From Paenibacillus rhizovicinus (GTDB taxonomy: Bacteria; Bacillota; Bacilli; Paenibacillales; Paenibacillaceae): 64,000 nt of DNA. A program made the translations under genes and the position numbers. Location: the NCBI RefSeq assembly GCF_010365285.1, contig NZ_CP048286.1, forward strand, positions 1,102,001-1,166,000, in the 5' to 3' direction. Below are positions 7,394-15,551 of this stretch, piece by piece. Each line of letters opens with the position of its first letter. Within the stretch, counting starts at the first letter, position 1. Below the pieces are notes generated by a model, which was not told where the DNA came from, searched no databases, and saw nothing but the letters and a program-made list of their open reading frames with translations.

Positions 7394-7603
7394 AGGTTTG
7401 ACAGAGCATGACCTGCGGTCGGAATGGATCTCCAAGCTTATGCTTCCGAAGTGGGTTTTCTCGCGAAAACCTTTAGCTGTTGTATTCGGATTTCTTGAAT
7501 TTATAAATTCAAGAAACGTGGAAATCCGAATAAAAAGGCGACCACTTCGTTTCTCCGACTCCATTCCGACCTCCGGTCACTTAAAAGCAAACCTTCAAAT
7601 CAT
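7385..7603. repeat. Palindromic structured repeat, copy 1 (between comA and comB)
   Basis: Outer perfect 16-bp inverted repeat ATGATTTGAAGGTTTG (7385-7400) / CAAACCTTCAAATCAT (7588-7603). Inside it a core from ATGACC (7408) to GGTCA (7579) has near-perfect terminal inverted repeats (GGTCGGAATGGA / TCCATTCCGACC) and an internal stem TATTCGGATTTC (7483-7494) / GAAATCCGAATA (7521-7532). A conserved strand, GCTTCCGAAGT...CCTTTAGCTGTTGTA, recurs inverted at 16.8 kb. The element includes the comA stop codon and splits the comA-comB pair. Confidence 0.88.
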
Positions 7604-7638
7604 GTGGGATAGCATATAAGGAAGGAAGTATACAAGGC

Positions 7639-8346
7639 ATGCAAATCGAAGTGATTTCCAGCGTCAATGAAGCGCAGGCCGATCGGTTCGTCCATCGGAC
7701 CGTGATCGTCATCGACGTGCTTCGCGCGACCAGCACGATTGTTGCCGCGCTCGAAGCAGGTGCTGCCGGGATTATGCCCGTCGAAACCGTACTGGAAGCG
7801 CGGGCGCTCCAATGCAGCGTTCAATTGCTCGCCGGGGAGCGGTTCTGCCGCAAAATTCCCGGATTCGATCTCGGCAATTCGCCGGAGGAGTTTACGCCCG
7901 CTGCCGTAGGAGGGAAACGCGTCGTGCTGACGACGACGAACGGCACCCGTGCGCTGCATAAGGCCATGCGCGGGGATTACGTGCTCGCCGGCTCGCTCAA
8001 CAATGCCGCCGCTTGTGCCGTGACCGCTGCCGAGCTGCGCCGGGATATCGTGCTGCTCTGCGCCGGAAGCCATAATGAATTTGCGCTGGAAGACGGGCTA
8101 TGCGCCGGACTCATCATCAGCGAGCTGAAGCAGCTGGGCAGCGTATCCGGCATCGATATGAATGATCTCGGCGCCGCCATGCTAGGCTTATATAGAAGCA
8201 GCGACGGCAGCTTGCGGGAAATGTTGATTCGAAGCACCACGGGCCGCCGGCTTGTCAAAAACGGCAATGCCCGGGACATCGATCATTGCAGCCAAGTGAA
8301 CAGCAGCTCCATCGTTCCGCGGCTGCAGGGCGATATGCTCGTGTAA
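7639..8346 (+). CDS. comB: 2-phosphosulfolactate phosphatase (ComB family)
   Basis: 235 residues from ATG 7639, after GGAAGG. The ComB family removes phosphate from 2-phosphosulfolactate to give sulfolactate. Family landmarks are TVIVIDVLRATSTI near residue 20, FDLGNSPEEFTP, VLTTTNGTRAL near 95-105, and LCAGSHNEFALEDGLCAG near 140. The C-terminal DIDHCSQVNSS segment is also conserved. It lies 245 bp after comA on the same strand; the gap is filled by a palindromic repeat. Without it the two genes would be an ordinary operon. No frameshift is seen. Confidence 0.93.
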   Translation: MQIEVISSVNEAQADRFVHRTVIVIDVLRATSTIVAALEAGAAGIMPVETVLEARALQCSVQLLAGERFCRKIPGFDLGNSPEEFTPAAVGGKRVVLTTTNGTRALHKAMRGDYVLAGSLNNAAACAVTAAELRRDIVLLCAGSHNEFALEDGLCAGLIISELKQLGSVSGIDMNDLGAAMLGLYRSSDGSLREMLIRSTTGRRLVKNGNARDIDHCSQVNSSSIVPRLQGDMLV

Positions 8347-8468
8347 GGACGAAGAATCGGATGACGGAATCGAATGACATAACGGGAAGGCTTGTTCCAT
8401 ACAATGGAAGTATGGACGCTCCATCATTCGCGTGGAGGCGGTGACTACGGTTGAAGGAGTCAACAAGC

Positions 8469-8933
8469 ATGAGCGGGGAAGTCGTACTTGTCGTATTGAT
8501 CATTATCGGATTAATCGGCCGTTCTCCGATTATTTCCACGGCAGCCTGCGTGCTGCTCATCGTGAAGCTCATCCATCTCCAGCGATTTCTGCCCACCATT
8601 GAACGGAGGGGCTTAGAACTCGGTCTGTTGTTCTTGACGTTCAGCGTGCTCGTCCCCTTCGCTTCGGAACGGATCACGACCAAGGACATCCTCGGCGTCG
8701 TCACCTCCTGGCCGGGCATTCTCGCTTTGAGCGGAGGCGCAATCGCAACGTTCGTGAATGGAAAAGGGCTCGAAATGCTGAGGCTCGATCCGCAGCTGAT
8801 CGTCGGTCTGGTAATCGGCTCGATCTTCGGCATCGTCTTCCTGAAAGGCATTCCGGTCGGACCGCTCATGGCTGCGGGGATTACCGCCATTCTGTTTAAG
8901 CTGTTCAGCATCATTGGCAGCCGCTTCTTCTGA
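8469..8933 (+). CDS. DUF441 family membrane protein (YtwI-like)
   Basis: 154 residues from ATG 8469, ten bases after AAGGAG; the upstream in-frame TTG at 8451 overlaps that site and was rejected. Five or so membrane helices are visible ([83 protein letters not shown]). Sequence and length fit the DUF441/UPF0756 family, whose function is unknown. It stands alone between comB and the convergent aspartokinase gene. Confidence 0.85.
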   Translation: MSGEVVLVVLIIIGLIGRSPIISTAACVLLIVKLIHLQRFLPTIERRGLELGLLFLTFSVLVPFASERITTKDILGVVTSWPGILALSGGAIATFVNGKGLEMLRLDPQLIVGLVIGSIFGIVFLKGIPVGPLMAAGITAILFKLFSIIGSRFF

Positions 8934-8979
8934 CGGCCGCATGCACAGCTTCGCATTTCATCGCACGGTCAAATCATCG

Positions 8980-9025
8980 GCAAAAAAGCCTCATCCCTCG
9001 TTTTAAGCGAGAGATGAGGCTTTAG
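8980..9025. terminator. Bidirectional terminator, DUF441 gene / lysC
   Basis: GCCTCATC-CCTCG ... CGAG-AGATGAGGC stem with a run of A before and T after, between two convergent genes. On the minus strand GATGAGGC is followed directly by TTTTTT. Confidence 0.85.
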
Positions 9026-9058
9026 TTCGTTTCTATCGTGCGTGCAGAACCGTTCCGA

Positions 9059-10312
9059 TTAGCGGCGATCCTGAGGTCCGCCTACGAATGCCTGGTCTGC
9101 CGTATCCAAGTCGTATGCGGTATGAAGCGCGCGCACTACGTCTTGGGCCGGTTCCGCGGCAATGATAACGGACAAGCGAATTTCGGATGTCGTTACCATT
9201 TTGATGCTGATGCCCAGGTCGTAAATCGCTTTGAACATTTTCGCCGCGACGCCCGGATTGCTGACCATGCCTGCGCCCACGATGGACACTTTCACCAGGT
9301 TCTCTTCCGAAGCGACTTCGCGATACGGAACTTCGCCGCGAATGCGTTCAACGACAGCGATCGCTTTGTCTTTGTCCGTCAACGAGACCGTGAAGGCGAA
9401 GTCGGCTTTGCCGTCCTGCGTGCCGCTTTGAACGATAATGTCGACGTCGATGCCGCTCGATGCAAGCGCGCCGAACACTTTCGCCAAGACGCCCGGAATG
9501 TCTTCCACACCCAAAATGCTGATACGTGCTACGTTTTTGTCATATGCAATGCCGCGAACGACCATTCCCTGCTCCATGACCGCTTCCTCCTTCACACTCG
9601 TGCCTTCGTTTTGCGTAAAGCTGGAACGCACCACGAGCTTTACATTGTAGTTTTTCGCGTATTCAACCGCGCGCGGGTGCAGCACGGCCGCTCCCAAATT
9701 GGCAAGCTCCAGCATTTCGTCGTACGAAATCTCATCGAGCTTGCGAGCGCATTTGACAATCCGCGGATCCGTCGAATAAATGCCATCCACGTCCGTGTAG
9801 ATCTCGCATACATCGGCTTTGATCGCCGCCGCCAGCGCTACGGCAGTCGTATCGGAACCGCCCCGGCCGAGCGTCGTGATCTCGCCTTCGTCCGTCGCGC
9901 CTTGGAAACCGGCGACGATTACCGCGTGACCGCTTGCGATCGCGTCGAAGATCCGATTCGGCTGAATGTCCGTGATCCGGGCTTTGCCGTGTACGGATTC
10001 GGTCGAAATTCCTGCCTGCCAGCCGGTGAACGACATGGCTTTATGACCGAGCGCGTCAATTGTCATGGACAACAGCGCGACCGATATTTGTTCGCCTACC
10101 GTCAGCAGCATATCCATTTCCCGTGCCGGCGGATTCGCGTTAAGAAGCTTCGATTGATCGATCAAATCGTCTGTCGTATCCCCCATGGCCGAAACGACAA
10201 CGACGACGTCGTGACCAGCCTCTTTATAATCGGCAATTCGTCTTGCAACTCGCTGCATCCGCTCTGTCGAGCCTACGGAGCTGCCGCCGAACTTCATTAC
10301 TATCAACGACAC
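9059..10312 (-). CDS. lysC: Aspartokinase (aspartate kinase with two ACT domains)
   Basis: 417 residues from GTG 10312, downstream of GGGAGTGG. It phosphorylates aspartate, the first step to lysine, methionine, threonine and diaminopimelate. The nucleotide-binding VMKFGGSSVG is at the N-terminus; TTLGRGGSDTTAVALA and EIYTDVDGIYSTDPR lie near 150-190. Two ACT domains occupy roughly 265-410 (ISILGVEDIPGVLAKVF and VSIVGAGMVSNPGVAAKMF). The size fits the LysC alpha form; an internal beta start is likely, as in Bacillus. No L-box lysine riboswitch is visible in the 160-bp leader, so control here is probably allosteric. Which aspartokinase paralogue this is cannot be settled from the window. Confidence 0.93.
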   Translation of the reverse strand: MSLIVMKFGGSSVGSTERMQRVARRIADYKEAGHDVVVVVSAMGDTTDDLIDQSKLLNANPPAREMDMLLTVGEQISVALLSMTIDALGHKAMSFTGWQAGISTESVHGKARITDIQPNRIFDAIASGHAVIVAGFQGATDEGEITTLGRGGSDTTAVALAAAIKADVCEIYTDVDGIYSTDPRIVKCARKLDEISYDEMLELANLGAAVLHPRAVEYAKNYNVKLVVRSSFTQNEGTSVKEEAVMEQGMVVRGIAYDKNVARISILGVEDIPGVLAKVFGALASSGIDVDIIVQSGTQDGKADFAFTVSLTDKDKAIAVVERIRGEVPYREVASEENLVKVSIVGAGMVSNPGVAAKMFKAIYDLGISIKMVTTSEIRLSVIIAAEPAQDVVRALHTAYDLDTADQAFVGGPQDRR

Positions 10313-10397
10313 CGCTCATCCACTCCCAACGAAAGTTCTAGTGTAAAAGTCTTAGGTTGTAATGTTTCATCAAAACAAGATTATATCATACCTGCAT

Positions 10398-10427
10398 AAT
10401 TTTGAATATGACAAAAACCGCCCGGCA
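10398..10427 (-). promoter_or_regulatory. Sigma-A-type promoter of lysC
   Basis: On the minus strand TTGTCA is followed after 18 bases by TATGAT, with an overlapping TATAAT five bases on. It begins in the tail of the efp terminator and points toward lysC. Confidence 0.55.
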
Positions 10428-10455
10428 CGCATGGCCAAGCGGTTTCTTGTTAATG
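10412..10455 (-). terminator. Terminator of efp
   Basis: On the minus strand GAAACCGC ... GCGGTTTTTG forms a GC-rich stem followed by T residues, 20-60 bp after the efp stop codon. Confidence 0.75.
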
Positions 10456-10472
10456 CCAATGATCGTTTGCAA

Positions 10473-11030
10473 CTATGCGCGGGAGATGTAATGTCCGTCG
10501 CGCGTATCGATCAGAAGAACGTCGCCTTCGTTGATGAAGAGCGGAACTTGAACGGTCAGACCCGTTTCAAGCGTAGCGTTTTTCGTCGCGCCTTGCGCCG
10601 TGTTTCCTTTAACACCCGGCTCGGTTTCCGTTACTTTCAGATCAACGCTGTTCGGCAGTTGAATGCCGAGAATCTCCGTGTTGTAGCTGGAGATGTTTAC
10701 AGTCATGTTTTCTTTCAGGAAGTTGATCTCCCACTCCAGTTGTTTCTTCTCGAGCGTGAATTGATCGTACGTTTCGTTATCCATGAAGGAATATTCGGCT
10801 CCGGAGTTGTACAGATATTGAACGGCGCGGTTCTCGATGTTCGCTTTGCCGATGTTCTCGCCTGCGCGGAACGTTCTTTCGACGGTGTTGCCGTTACGAA
10901 GGTTTTTGAGCTTGGAGCGTACGAAAGCCGCGCCTTTGCCCGGTTTAACGTGTTGGAAATCGATGACGGTAAAAATATCGCCGTCCACTTCGACGGTAAC
11001 GCCTGTTTTAAAATCATTTACTGAAATCAC
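10473..11030 (-). CDS. efp: Translation elongation factor P
   Basis: 185 residues from GTG 11030, eight bases after AGGAGG. EF-P binds ribosomes stalled at polyproline and helps peptide-bond formation. The N-terminal KOW-like barrel contains [17 protein letters not shown] and the loop [17 protein letters not shown], with the lysine (KPGKG) that is modified in many bacteria. Two OB-like domains follow, ending in [19 protein letters not shown] and [18 protein letters not shown]. It is last in yqhR-aroQ-papQ-efp, the order found in B. subtilis. Confidence 0.97.
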   Translation of the reverse strand: MISVNDFKTGVTVEVDGDIFTVIDFQHVKPGKGAAFVRSKLKNLRNGNTVERTFRAGENIGKANIENRAVQYLYNSGAEYSFMDNETYDQFTLEKKQLEWEINFLKENMTVNISSYNTEILGIQLPNSVDLKVTETEPGVKGNTAQGATKNATLETGLTVQVPLFINEGDVLLIDTRDGHYISRA

Positions 11031-11097
11031 TGCAGATTCCTCCTAAAAGTAGTTGCCCCGATTCAAACGAATCTCAGGCGAATTTAATAAGTTTAAC

Positions 11098-12174
11098 TCA
11101 TTCCAAAATAAATAGGGTCTTCGGAGATGAGGTTAACAATGAATTTCCGGTGGCGGTAATAACGATATCGTCCTCGATGCGGACGCCGCCGAAGCCCGGC
11201 AGGTAGATCCCCGGCTCGACCGTAACGGTCATGCCCGGCTCCAATACGGTTGTTCCGGAAACCGATAGACGCGGCGCTTCATGGATTTCCATGCCGAGGC
11301 CGTGCCCGGTTCCGTGTCCGAATTTGTCGCCGAAGCCGTAACGGGTTATGATATCGCGTGCGATCGCGTCGGCTTCTTTGCCCGTCATGCCCGGTTTGAT
11401 GCCGGCCAACGTGGCCAATTGAGCTTCCAGCACGATTTCGTAAATCTCGCGGTGACGGTCCGTCGGCTTGCCGACGACGACGGTCCGCGTCAGATCCGAG
11501 CAATACCCGTTATAGTACGCACCGAAATCGAGTTTCACGAATTCGTTGTTTCCGATCACCCGGTCGCTGGCAACGCCATGCGGGAGCGCCGAACGTTCGC
11601 CGGAAGCGACGATCGTGTCGAACGACGAAGAAGTCGCGCCTCTGCTGCGCATGAACATTTCCATCTCGAGCGCGACTTCACGCTCGACCAGCCCCGGTTT
11701 AATAAACGAAAGCATATGCTGAAAGGTATCATCCGCCAATTTGCAGGCATCGCGCATAATCGCGAGCTCGGATTCGTCTTTGTACATTCGCAAGCCTTCG
11801 ATGACGCCGCTTACCGGCACCAGCTCGACTGCATCGCCCAGCGAAGATTTCCATGCGGCGTATTCGCTGAATACGACGGTATCCTGTTCGAAAGCCATCT
11901 TCTTAATGCCTGCCGAAACAGCCAATTCCTTGACCGTCTCGATCCACTTCTGAGCATGCTCCACGACGGTAAAGCCCGCTGCCTGCTGAGGCGCTTGCGT
12001 CATATAGCGGAAATCGGTCAGCAGCCAGCTGTCCTTCTGCGAAACGAGCAGCACGCCGGAAGACCCGGTAAAGCCGCTTATGTATCTGCGGTTCACGGCA
12101 TTCGTGACCAGAATGGCATCTGTTCCAAGCCCCTGCAGCTTTTCGCGCAATCCCGCGATTCGTGTAATCGTCAT
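11098..12174 (-). CDS. papQ: Xaa-Pro aminopeptidase family protein (PapQ/YqhT)
   Basis: 358 residues from ATG 12174; a longer frame from 12219 lacks a ribosome-binding site. An N-terminal creatinase-like domain (residues 1-130, with AILVTNAVNRRYISGFTGSS) precedes an M24 metallopeptidase domain. Metal ligands are visible: KLDFGAYYNGYCSDLTR (two Asp), FGHGTGHGLGMEIHE (His), VTVEPGIYLPGFGG (Glu) and GVRIEDDI (Glu). The family cleaves N-terminal residues before proline in the cytoplasm. The neighbour efp handles polyproline translation, an association conserved in Bacillus. It starts 56 bp after aroQ. Confidence 0.93.
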   Translation of the reverse strand: MTITRIAGLREKLQGLGTDAILVTNAVNRRYISGFTGSSGVLLVSQKDSWLLTDFRYMTQAPQQAAGFTVVEHAQKWIETVKELAVSAGIKKMAFEQDTVVFSEYAAWKSSLGDAVELVPVSGVIEGLRMYKDESELAIMRDACKLADDTFQHMLSFIKPGLVEREVALEMEMFMRSRGATSSSFDTIVASGERSALPHGVASDRVIGNNEFVKLDFGAYYNGYCSDLTRTVVVGKPTDRHREIYEIVLEAQLATLAGIKPGMTGKEADAIARDIITRYGFGDKFGHGTGHGLGMEIHEAPRLSVSGTTVLEPGMTVTVEPGIYLPGFGGVRIEDDIVITATGNSLLTSSPKTLFILE

Positions 12175-12230
12175 GAAATCACCCTTTTCTTGAATCTTGC
12201 GAAGCCATCGGAACGGCATCAGCGATCGTT

Positions 12231-12668
12231 CTAATTGTTCAAATGCTGTACAAGGGCAGTCAAGCCAAGCACGTAGCTTTGCGCGCCGAACCCGGCAATT
12301 TGGCCGATGGCAACCGGCGCAATGACGGAAACATGGCGGAACGCTTCCCGCTTGTGGATGTTCGAGATGTGCACTTCAACGACAGGCAATCCTACGGTGC
12401 TGAACGCATCGCGCAGGGCGTAGCTGTAATGCGTGAACGCTCCCGGGTTGATGACGATTCCGTCCACGGTTCCATAAGCTTCATGGATCCGGTCGATCAG
12501 CGCACCTTCATGGTTCGACTGAAAGAACGAAATGTGAACGCCCATATCAGCCGCCGTCTGTTTCAGCAGCGTTTCAATGGCTTCCAGCGTCATCGTGCCG
12601 TAAACGCCAGGCTCGCGGATGCCGAGCATGTTAAGATTCGGTCCGTTTAATACAAGTATCGAAGTCAT
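12231..12668 (-). CDS. aroQ: Type II 3-dehydroquinate dehydratase
   Basis: 145 residues from ATG 12668 behind GGGAGG; the longer frame lacks a site. It converts 3-dehydroquinate to 3-dehydroshikimate in aromatic amino acid synthesis. Type II landmarks are [17 protein letters not shown] with the active-site loop GIREPGVYG and catalytic Tyr, [28 protein letters not shown], and [17 protein letters not shown] with the catalytic His. It sits between yqhR and papQ, as yqhS does in B. subtilis. Confidence 0.95.
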   Translation of the reverse strand: MTSILVLNGPNLNMLGIREPGVYGTMTLEAIETLLKQTAADMGVHISFFQSNHEGALIDRIHEAYGTVDGIVINPGAFTHYSYALRDAFSTVGLPVVEVHISNIHKREAFRHVSVIAPVAIGQIAGFGAQSYVLGLTALVQHLNN

Positions 12669-12750
12669 GGAGAGTCCTCCCGGCGCATAGATCATTAGCC
12701 ATTCTACCACAAAGACCCATGCTTTGAGAAGGGCTGCGGCTTCTGATCCC

Positions 12751-13281
12751 CTAGTGCGCGCCCATAGGCTCCCGAGACGCTTCATCCGTGTATTCGTAGG
12801 CGATCGTATAGCCGATGAACAGGCCCCAAACGAGATATAAAGCGCATTCCGAGAATATCGTATCGTATCCGATTTTGTTCATATGCGGAAACATGCCCAT
12901 CAGCGGTCCGCCCATAACGAACAGGATCAGCCACCAGAACAAGCCGTAGAACAAGCCGGGCCAAGGTCCCGATAACCGGCCAAGCGCGATCTTATACAGA
13001 AACGCGGCGATGATCGAGAATACGATAAAGAAACCGATGCCGACGAGATGCCCCCAGAAGGTCTTGAGAAAGGACTGACGGAAGAACGGATCCGCCAAGA
13101 ATCCGGGAAGCACTTTCGTGAAACTGATCAAATACAGCAGCCAGCGGGTCGCTCCCCAGATCAGTCCGGCGAAGAAGCCAAGCTGCAAGCAGTACCAGAA
13201 GGGATTCGTGTGCGCCGATTCATCGTATCTTTCGCGTTGCTTCTTCCCTGCAGGTCTGCGGTCCTTTAATGTCTTGCGCAT
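12751..13281 (-). CDS. yqhR: YqhR family membrane protein
   Basis: 176 residues from ATG 13281. Another ATG two codons earlier (13287) is only one base from GGAGG, so the second, seven bases away, is the better start. A basic, charged N-terminus precedes about five membrane segments ([78 protein letters not shown]). Its position upstream of aroQ-papQ-efp and divergent from yqhQ matches B. subtilis yqhR. Function is unknown. Confidence 0.82.
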   Translation of the reverse strand: MRKTLKDRRPAGKKQRERYDESAHTNPFWYCLQLGFFAGLIWGATRWLLYLISFTKVLPGFLADPFFRQSFLKTFWGHLVGIGFFIVFSIIAAFLYKIALGRLSGPWPGLFYGLFWWLILFVMGGPLMGMFPHMNKIGYDTIFSECALYLVWGLFIGYTIAYEYTDEASREPMGAH

Positions 13282-13487
13282 CTTCATTCCTCCATGAAAT
13301 AGACAATTTACATCAGACTCATCATCCTTCCTTTAGTATGCGCAAAGGTCGAAGCGGTAAATCAGCCAAGGACAATTTCCGGGAAAGGATCCCGCTCGCA
13401 AAGTATTGTGGAATCAAGTACAATAAGAGAGAGACTATTCATAGAAACTCATAAGACAACGTCAAATTAAAGGATGGTGATTCGCCC

Positions 13488-14432
13488 TTGTCGCAAAGCA
13501 CGCAAAATATTTACGGCGGACAAGCCGTCATTGAGGGCGTTATGTTTGCAGGCCGTAACGCAAACGTTACCGCAGTGCGCCGTAAAAATAATGAAATCAA
13601 ATTTTACGAAGTCCCTCGCAAAACGACGCCTTGGATCCAGAAGCTGAAAAAAATCCCGGTTCTTCGCGGAATTGTCGCCATCTTGGAATCCAGCGCGAAA
13701 GGCTCCCAGCATTTGAATTTCTCGATGGAGTCTTATGCAGAGGATGAGCTCGAAGAAGAGAAGGATATCGACGCTCCCGCTAAAGAAGAGAAAAAGGGCT
13801 GGAGCCTCAGCATGATCGTCGGCGTAGCCGTCGCGGGCATTCTGTCCTTCGTTGCCGGAAAATTAATATTTACCGTCGTGCCCGCCTTAATCGAACAGTT
13901 GATCTTTGGACATGCGTTCAAGAATATAATAGTACACAACCTCATTGAAGGCGTTATCAAGATTCTGTTCCTGCTCTCTTATCTCTACATGATCTCACTG
14001 ACGCCGCTGATTAAACGCCTCTTCCAGTATCACGGCGCCGAACATAAAGTAATCAGCGCCTACGAGGCAGGCGCGGAACTGACGATTTCCAACGTTCAAC
14101 GTTTTACCCGGCTTCATTATCGCTGCGGCAGCAGCTTCATCGTTTTCTCGGTGCTAGTCGGCATCGTCGTTTACTCCTTCTTCCATTGGGATTCCTTATG
14201 GGAAAGGGTTTACCTGCGCGTGCTGCTTCTTCCGGTCGTGCTCGGCTTCTCGTATGAAGCGCTCCGCTTCACGAACGCACTGCGCGATTTGCCCGTGCTT
14301 CGTTTCCTGGGCTATCCGGGCTTGTGGCTGCAGAAGCTGACGACGAAAGAACCGACGGACGAACAAGTAGCCGTTTCGATCGCATCGTTCAACCGCATGC
14401 TGGAGCTGGATCGTCAAGGCGTACGCTCGTAA
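13488..14432 (+). CDS. yqhQ: YqhQ family DUF1385 membrane protein
   Basis: 314 residues from TTG 13488, after AAAGGATGGTGA. The N-terminal NIYGGQAVIEGVMFAGRN motif and PWIQKLKKIPVLRGIVAILES are typical of DUF1385. An acidic linker is followed by about four or five membrane segments and the conserved FQYHGAEHKVISAYEAG motif, then ITRLHYRCGSS-type residues (here FTRLHYRCGSSFIVF). The motif is rich in His, Glu and Tyr and could be catalytic or metal-binding, but no activity is established. It is divergent from yqhR, as in Bacillus. Confidence 0.88.
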   Translation: MSQSTQNIYGGQAVIEGVMFAGRNANVTAVRRKNNEIKFYEVPRKTTPWIQKLKKIPVLRGIVAILESSAKGSQHLNFSMESYAEDELEEEKDIDAPAKEEKKGWSLSMIVGVAVAGILSFVAGKLIFTVVPALIEQLIFGHAFKNIIVHNLIEGVIKILFLLSYLYMISLTPLIKRLFQYHGAEHKVISAYEAGAELTISNVQRFTRLHYRCGSSFIVFSVLVGIVVYSFFHWDSLWERVYLRVLLLPVVLGFSYEALRFTNALRDLPVLRFLGYPGLWLQKLTTKEPTDEQVAVSIASFNRMLELDRQGVRS

Positions 14433-14483
14433 TGATCAACGGCAACACTTAATCAAGGTTCGGGAAGGAAGGGTGAGTGCGTT

Positions 14484-14789
14484 ATGCCTCGTAAACTGAG
14501 TCTGCCAACCATCATCATTCTGGTGCTCGTCGTCATCGGTCTTGTTTCGCAAACGATCAGCAATCCCTATCAGCTTCTGATTCCAGTCTTCGTATTCGGC
14601 GCGATTTATTTGCTTTATAAGTTTCCGCCGGGTGCTGCCCGCAAAGCGAACACCAAGCCGCAGCAGCGCTACAAGACAAATTCCCGCAAAGATACGCAGC
14701 AAGCCAGCCGGAGCAAAACCCGCAAAAATATGCCTTTCCGCGTTATCGAAGGCGGCAAGGACGATGACGACTTGCCTAAGTATCATTGA
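14484..14789 (+). CDS. Small membrane protein with basic tail
   Basis: 101 residues from ATG 14484, after GGAAGG. Two hydrophobic stretches (LPTIIILVLVVIGLVSQTI and LIPVFVFGAIYLLYKF) are followed by a very basic tail of about 45 residues rich in Lys, Arg, Gln and Asn, ending in IEGGKDDDDLPKYH. It lies 51 bp after yqhQ and before a strong terminator, so it is probably co-transcribed with it. I do not recognise the family with confidence. The layout suggests a membrane anchor with a cytoplasmic basic region. Confidence 0.75.
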   Translation: MPRKLSLPTIIILVLVVIGLVSQTISNPYQLLIPVFVFGAIYLLYKFPPGAARKANTKPQQRYKTNSRKDTQQASRSKTRKNMPFRVIEGGKDDDDLPKYH

Positions 14790-14823
14790 CTTGTGAACGT
14801 GTGAAGCACTCTACCTTCGCATG

Positions 14824-14886
14824 ACAAAAAAAGGGCTTTCCATACGCCGCATGCAGCTTGCAGCGGCGTTGGAAAGCCCTTTTTCT
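14824..14886. terminator. Strong bidirectional terminator
   Basis: A long near-perfect hairpin: GGGCTTTCCATACGCCGC pairs with GCGGCGTTGGAAAGCCC around a loop, with A-rich sequence before and T-rich after. It separates the yqhQ unit from convergent mntR. Confidence 0.92.
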
Positions 14887-14898
14887 ATTCAACTTCGC

Positions 14899-15327
14899 TT
14901 ATGCTTCTTCGTTGTTCAGTTCCGCATGGATGGATCTGAACGCTTCCAGCCTTGCCGGCTCTCTACGGAAGAACTCAACCAGCGTCTCGATGCATGTAAT
15001 GGAATCCCAGCTCAAGTGATGTTCGATCCCCTCGACATCCCTATAAATGTTCTCTTCCTGCACGCCGATGACGGTCAGGAACGATTCGAGCAGATGATGG
15101 CGCTCCATCAGCCGCTTGCCCATTTTTTTACCTTTGTTGGTCAGGACGAGCCCCCGGTACTTCTCGTAAATCAAATATTGGTCTTTGTCCAGCTTCTGGA
15201 TCATCTTCGTAACAGAGGACGGGTGCACTTCCAGCCCTTCTGCGATATCGGAGACACGGGCATAGCCCTTCTCGTCGATTAATTTATAAATGCGTTCCAA
15301 ATAATCCTCCATACTTGGAGTCGGCAT
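14899..15327 (-). CDS. mntR: Manganese transport transcriptional regulator MntR
   Basis: 142 residues from ATG 15327, seven bases after GGAGG. It is a DtxR-family, Mn-responsive repressor that binds promoters of Mn uptake genes when manganese is sufficient. The N-terminal winged helix contains [25 protein letters not shown]. All B. subtilis metal ligands are in place: Asp8, Glu11, His77, Glu99, Glu102 and His103. It is a single-gene unit between two terminators. The nearby znu system is zinc-type, so mntR targets are probably elsewhere. Confidence 0.96.
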   Translation of the reverse strand: MPTPSMEDYLERIYKLIDEKGYARVSDIAEGLEVHPSSVTKMIQKLDKDQYLIYEKYRGLVLTNKGKKMGKRLMERHHLLESFLTVIGVQEENIYRDVEGIEHHLSWDSITCIETLVEFFRREPARLEAFRSIHAELNNEEA

Positions 15328-15551
15328 CGTACAACCTCCATTTCACCAGCGTCCCGTACGTACGGATTCTTCGTCTGCTTTGCACATTGCGGCTGTCCGG
15401 CAGCTTAGGCCGTCCCGCATTCACTCTTAGTATCATACACTGCCTGCCCCCACGCCCGCAACAACCGCCCACTTAACTTTCCATGTTTGCAAACCGGCCA
15501 TTGCTCCCACACTAACGGCAAGTCCGTAGAAGTCAAGGAGGCTTGCCGCGC

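Noticed and set aside
7398-7619. Open frame across the palindromic repeat (also 16582-16833)
   Set aside because: The frames follow the repeat rather than coding constraint and lack proper sites; treated as repeat.
9038-10399. 453-codon frame antisense to aspartokinase
   Set aside because: Shadow frame; composition typical of complement of a real gene.
10313-10472. Lysine riboswitch before lysC
   Set aside because: The leader is short and no L-box-like sequence is seen.
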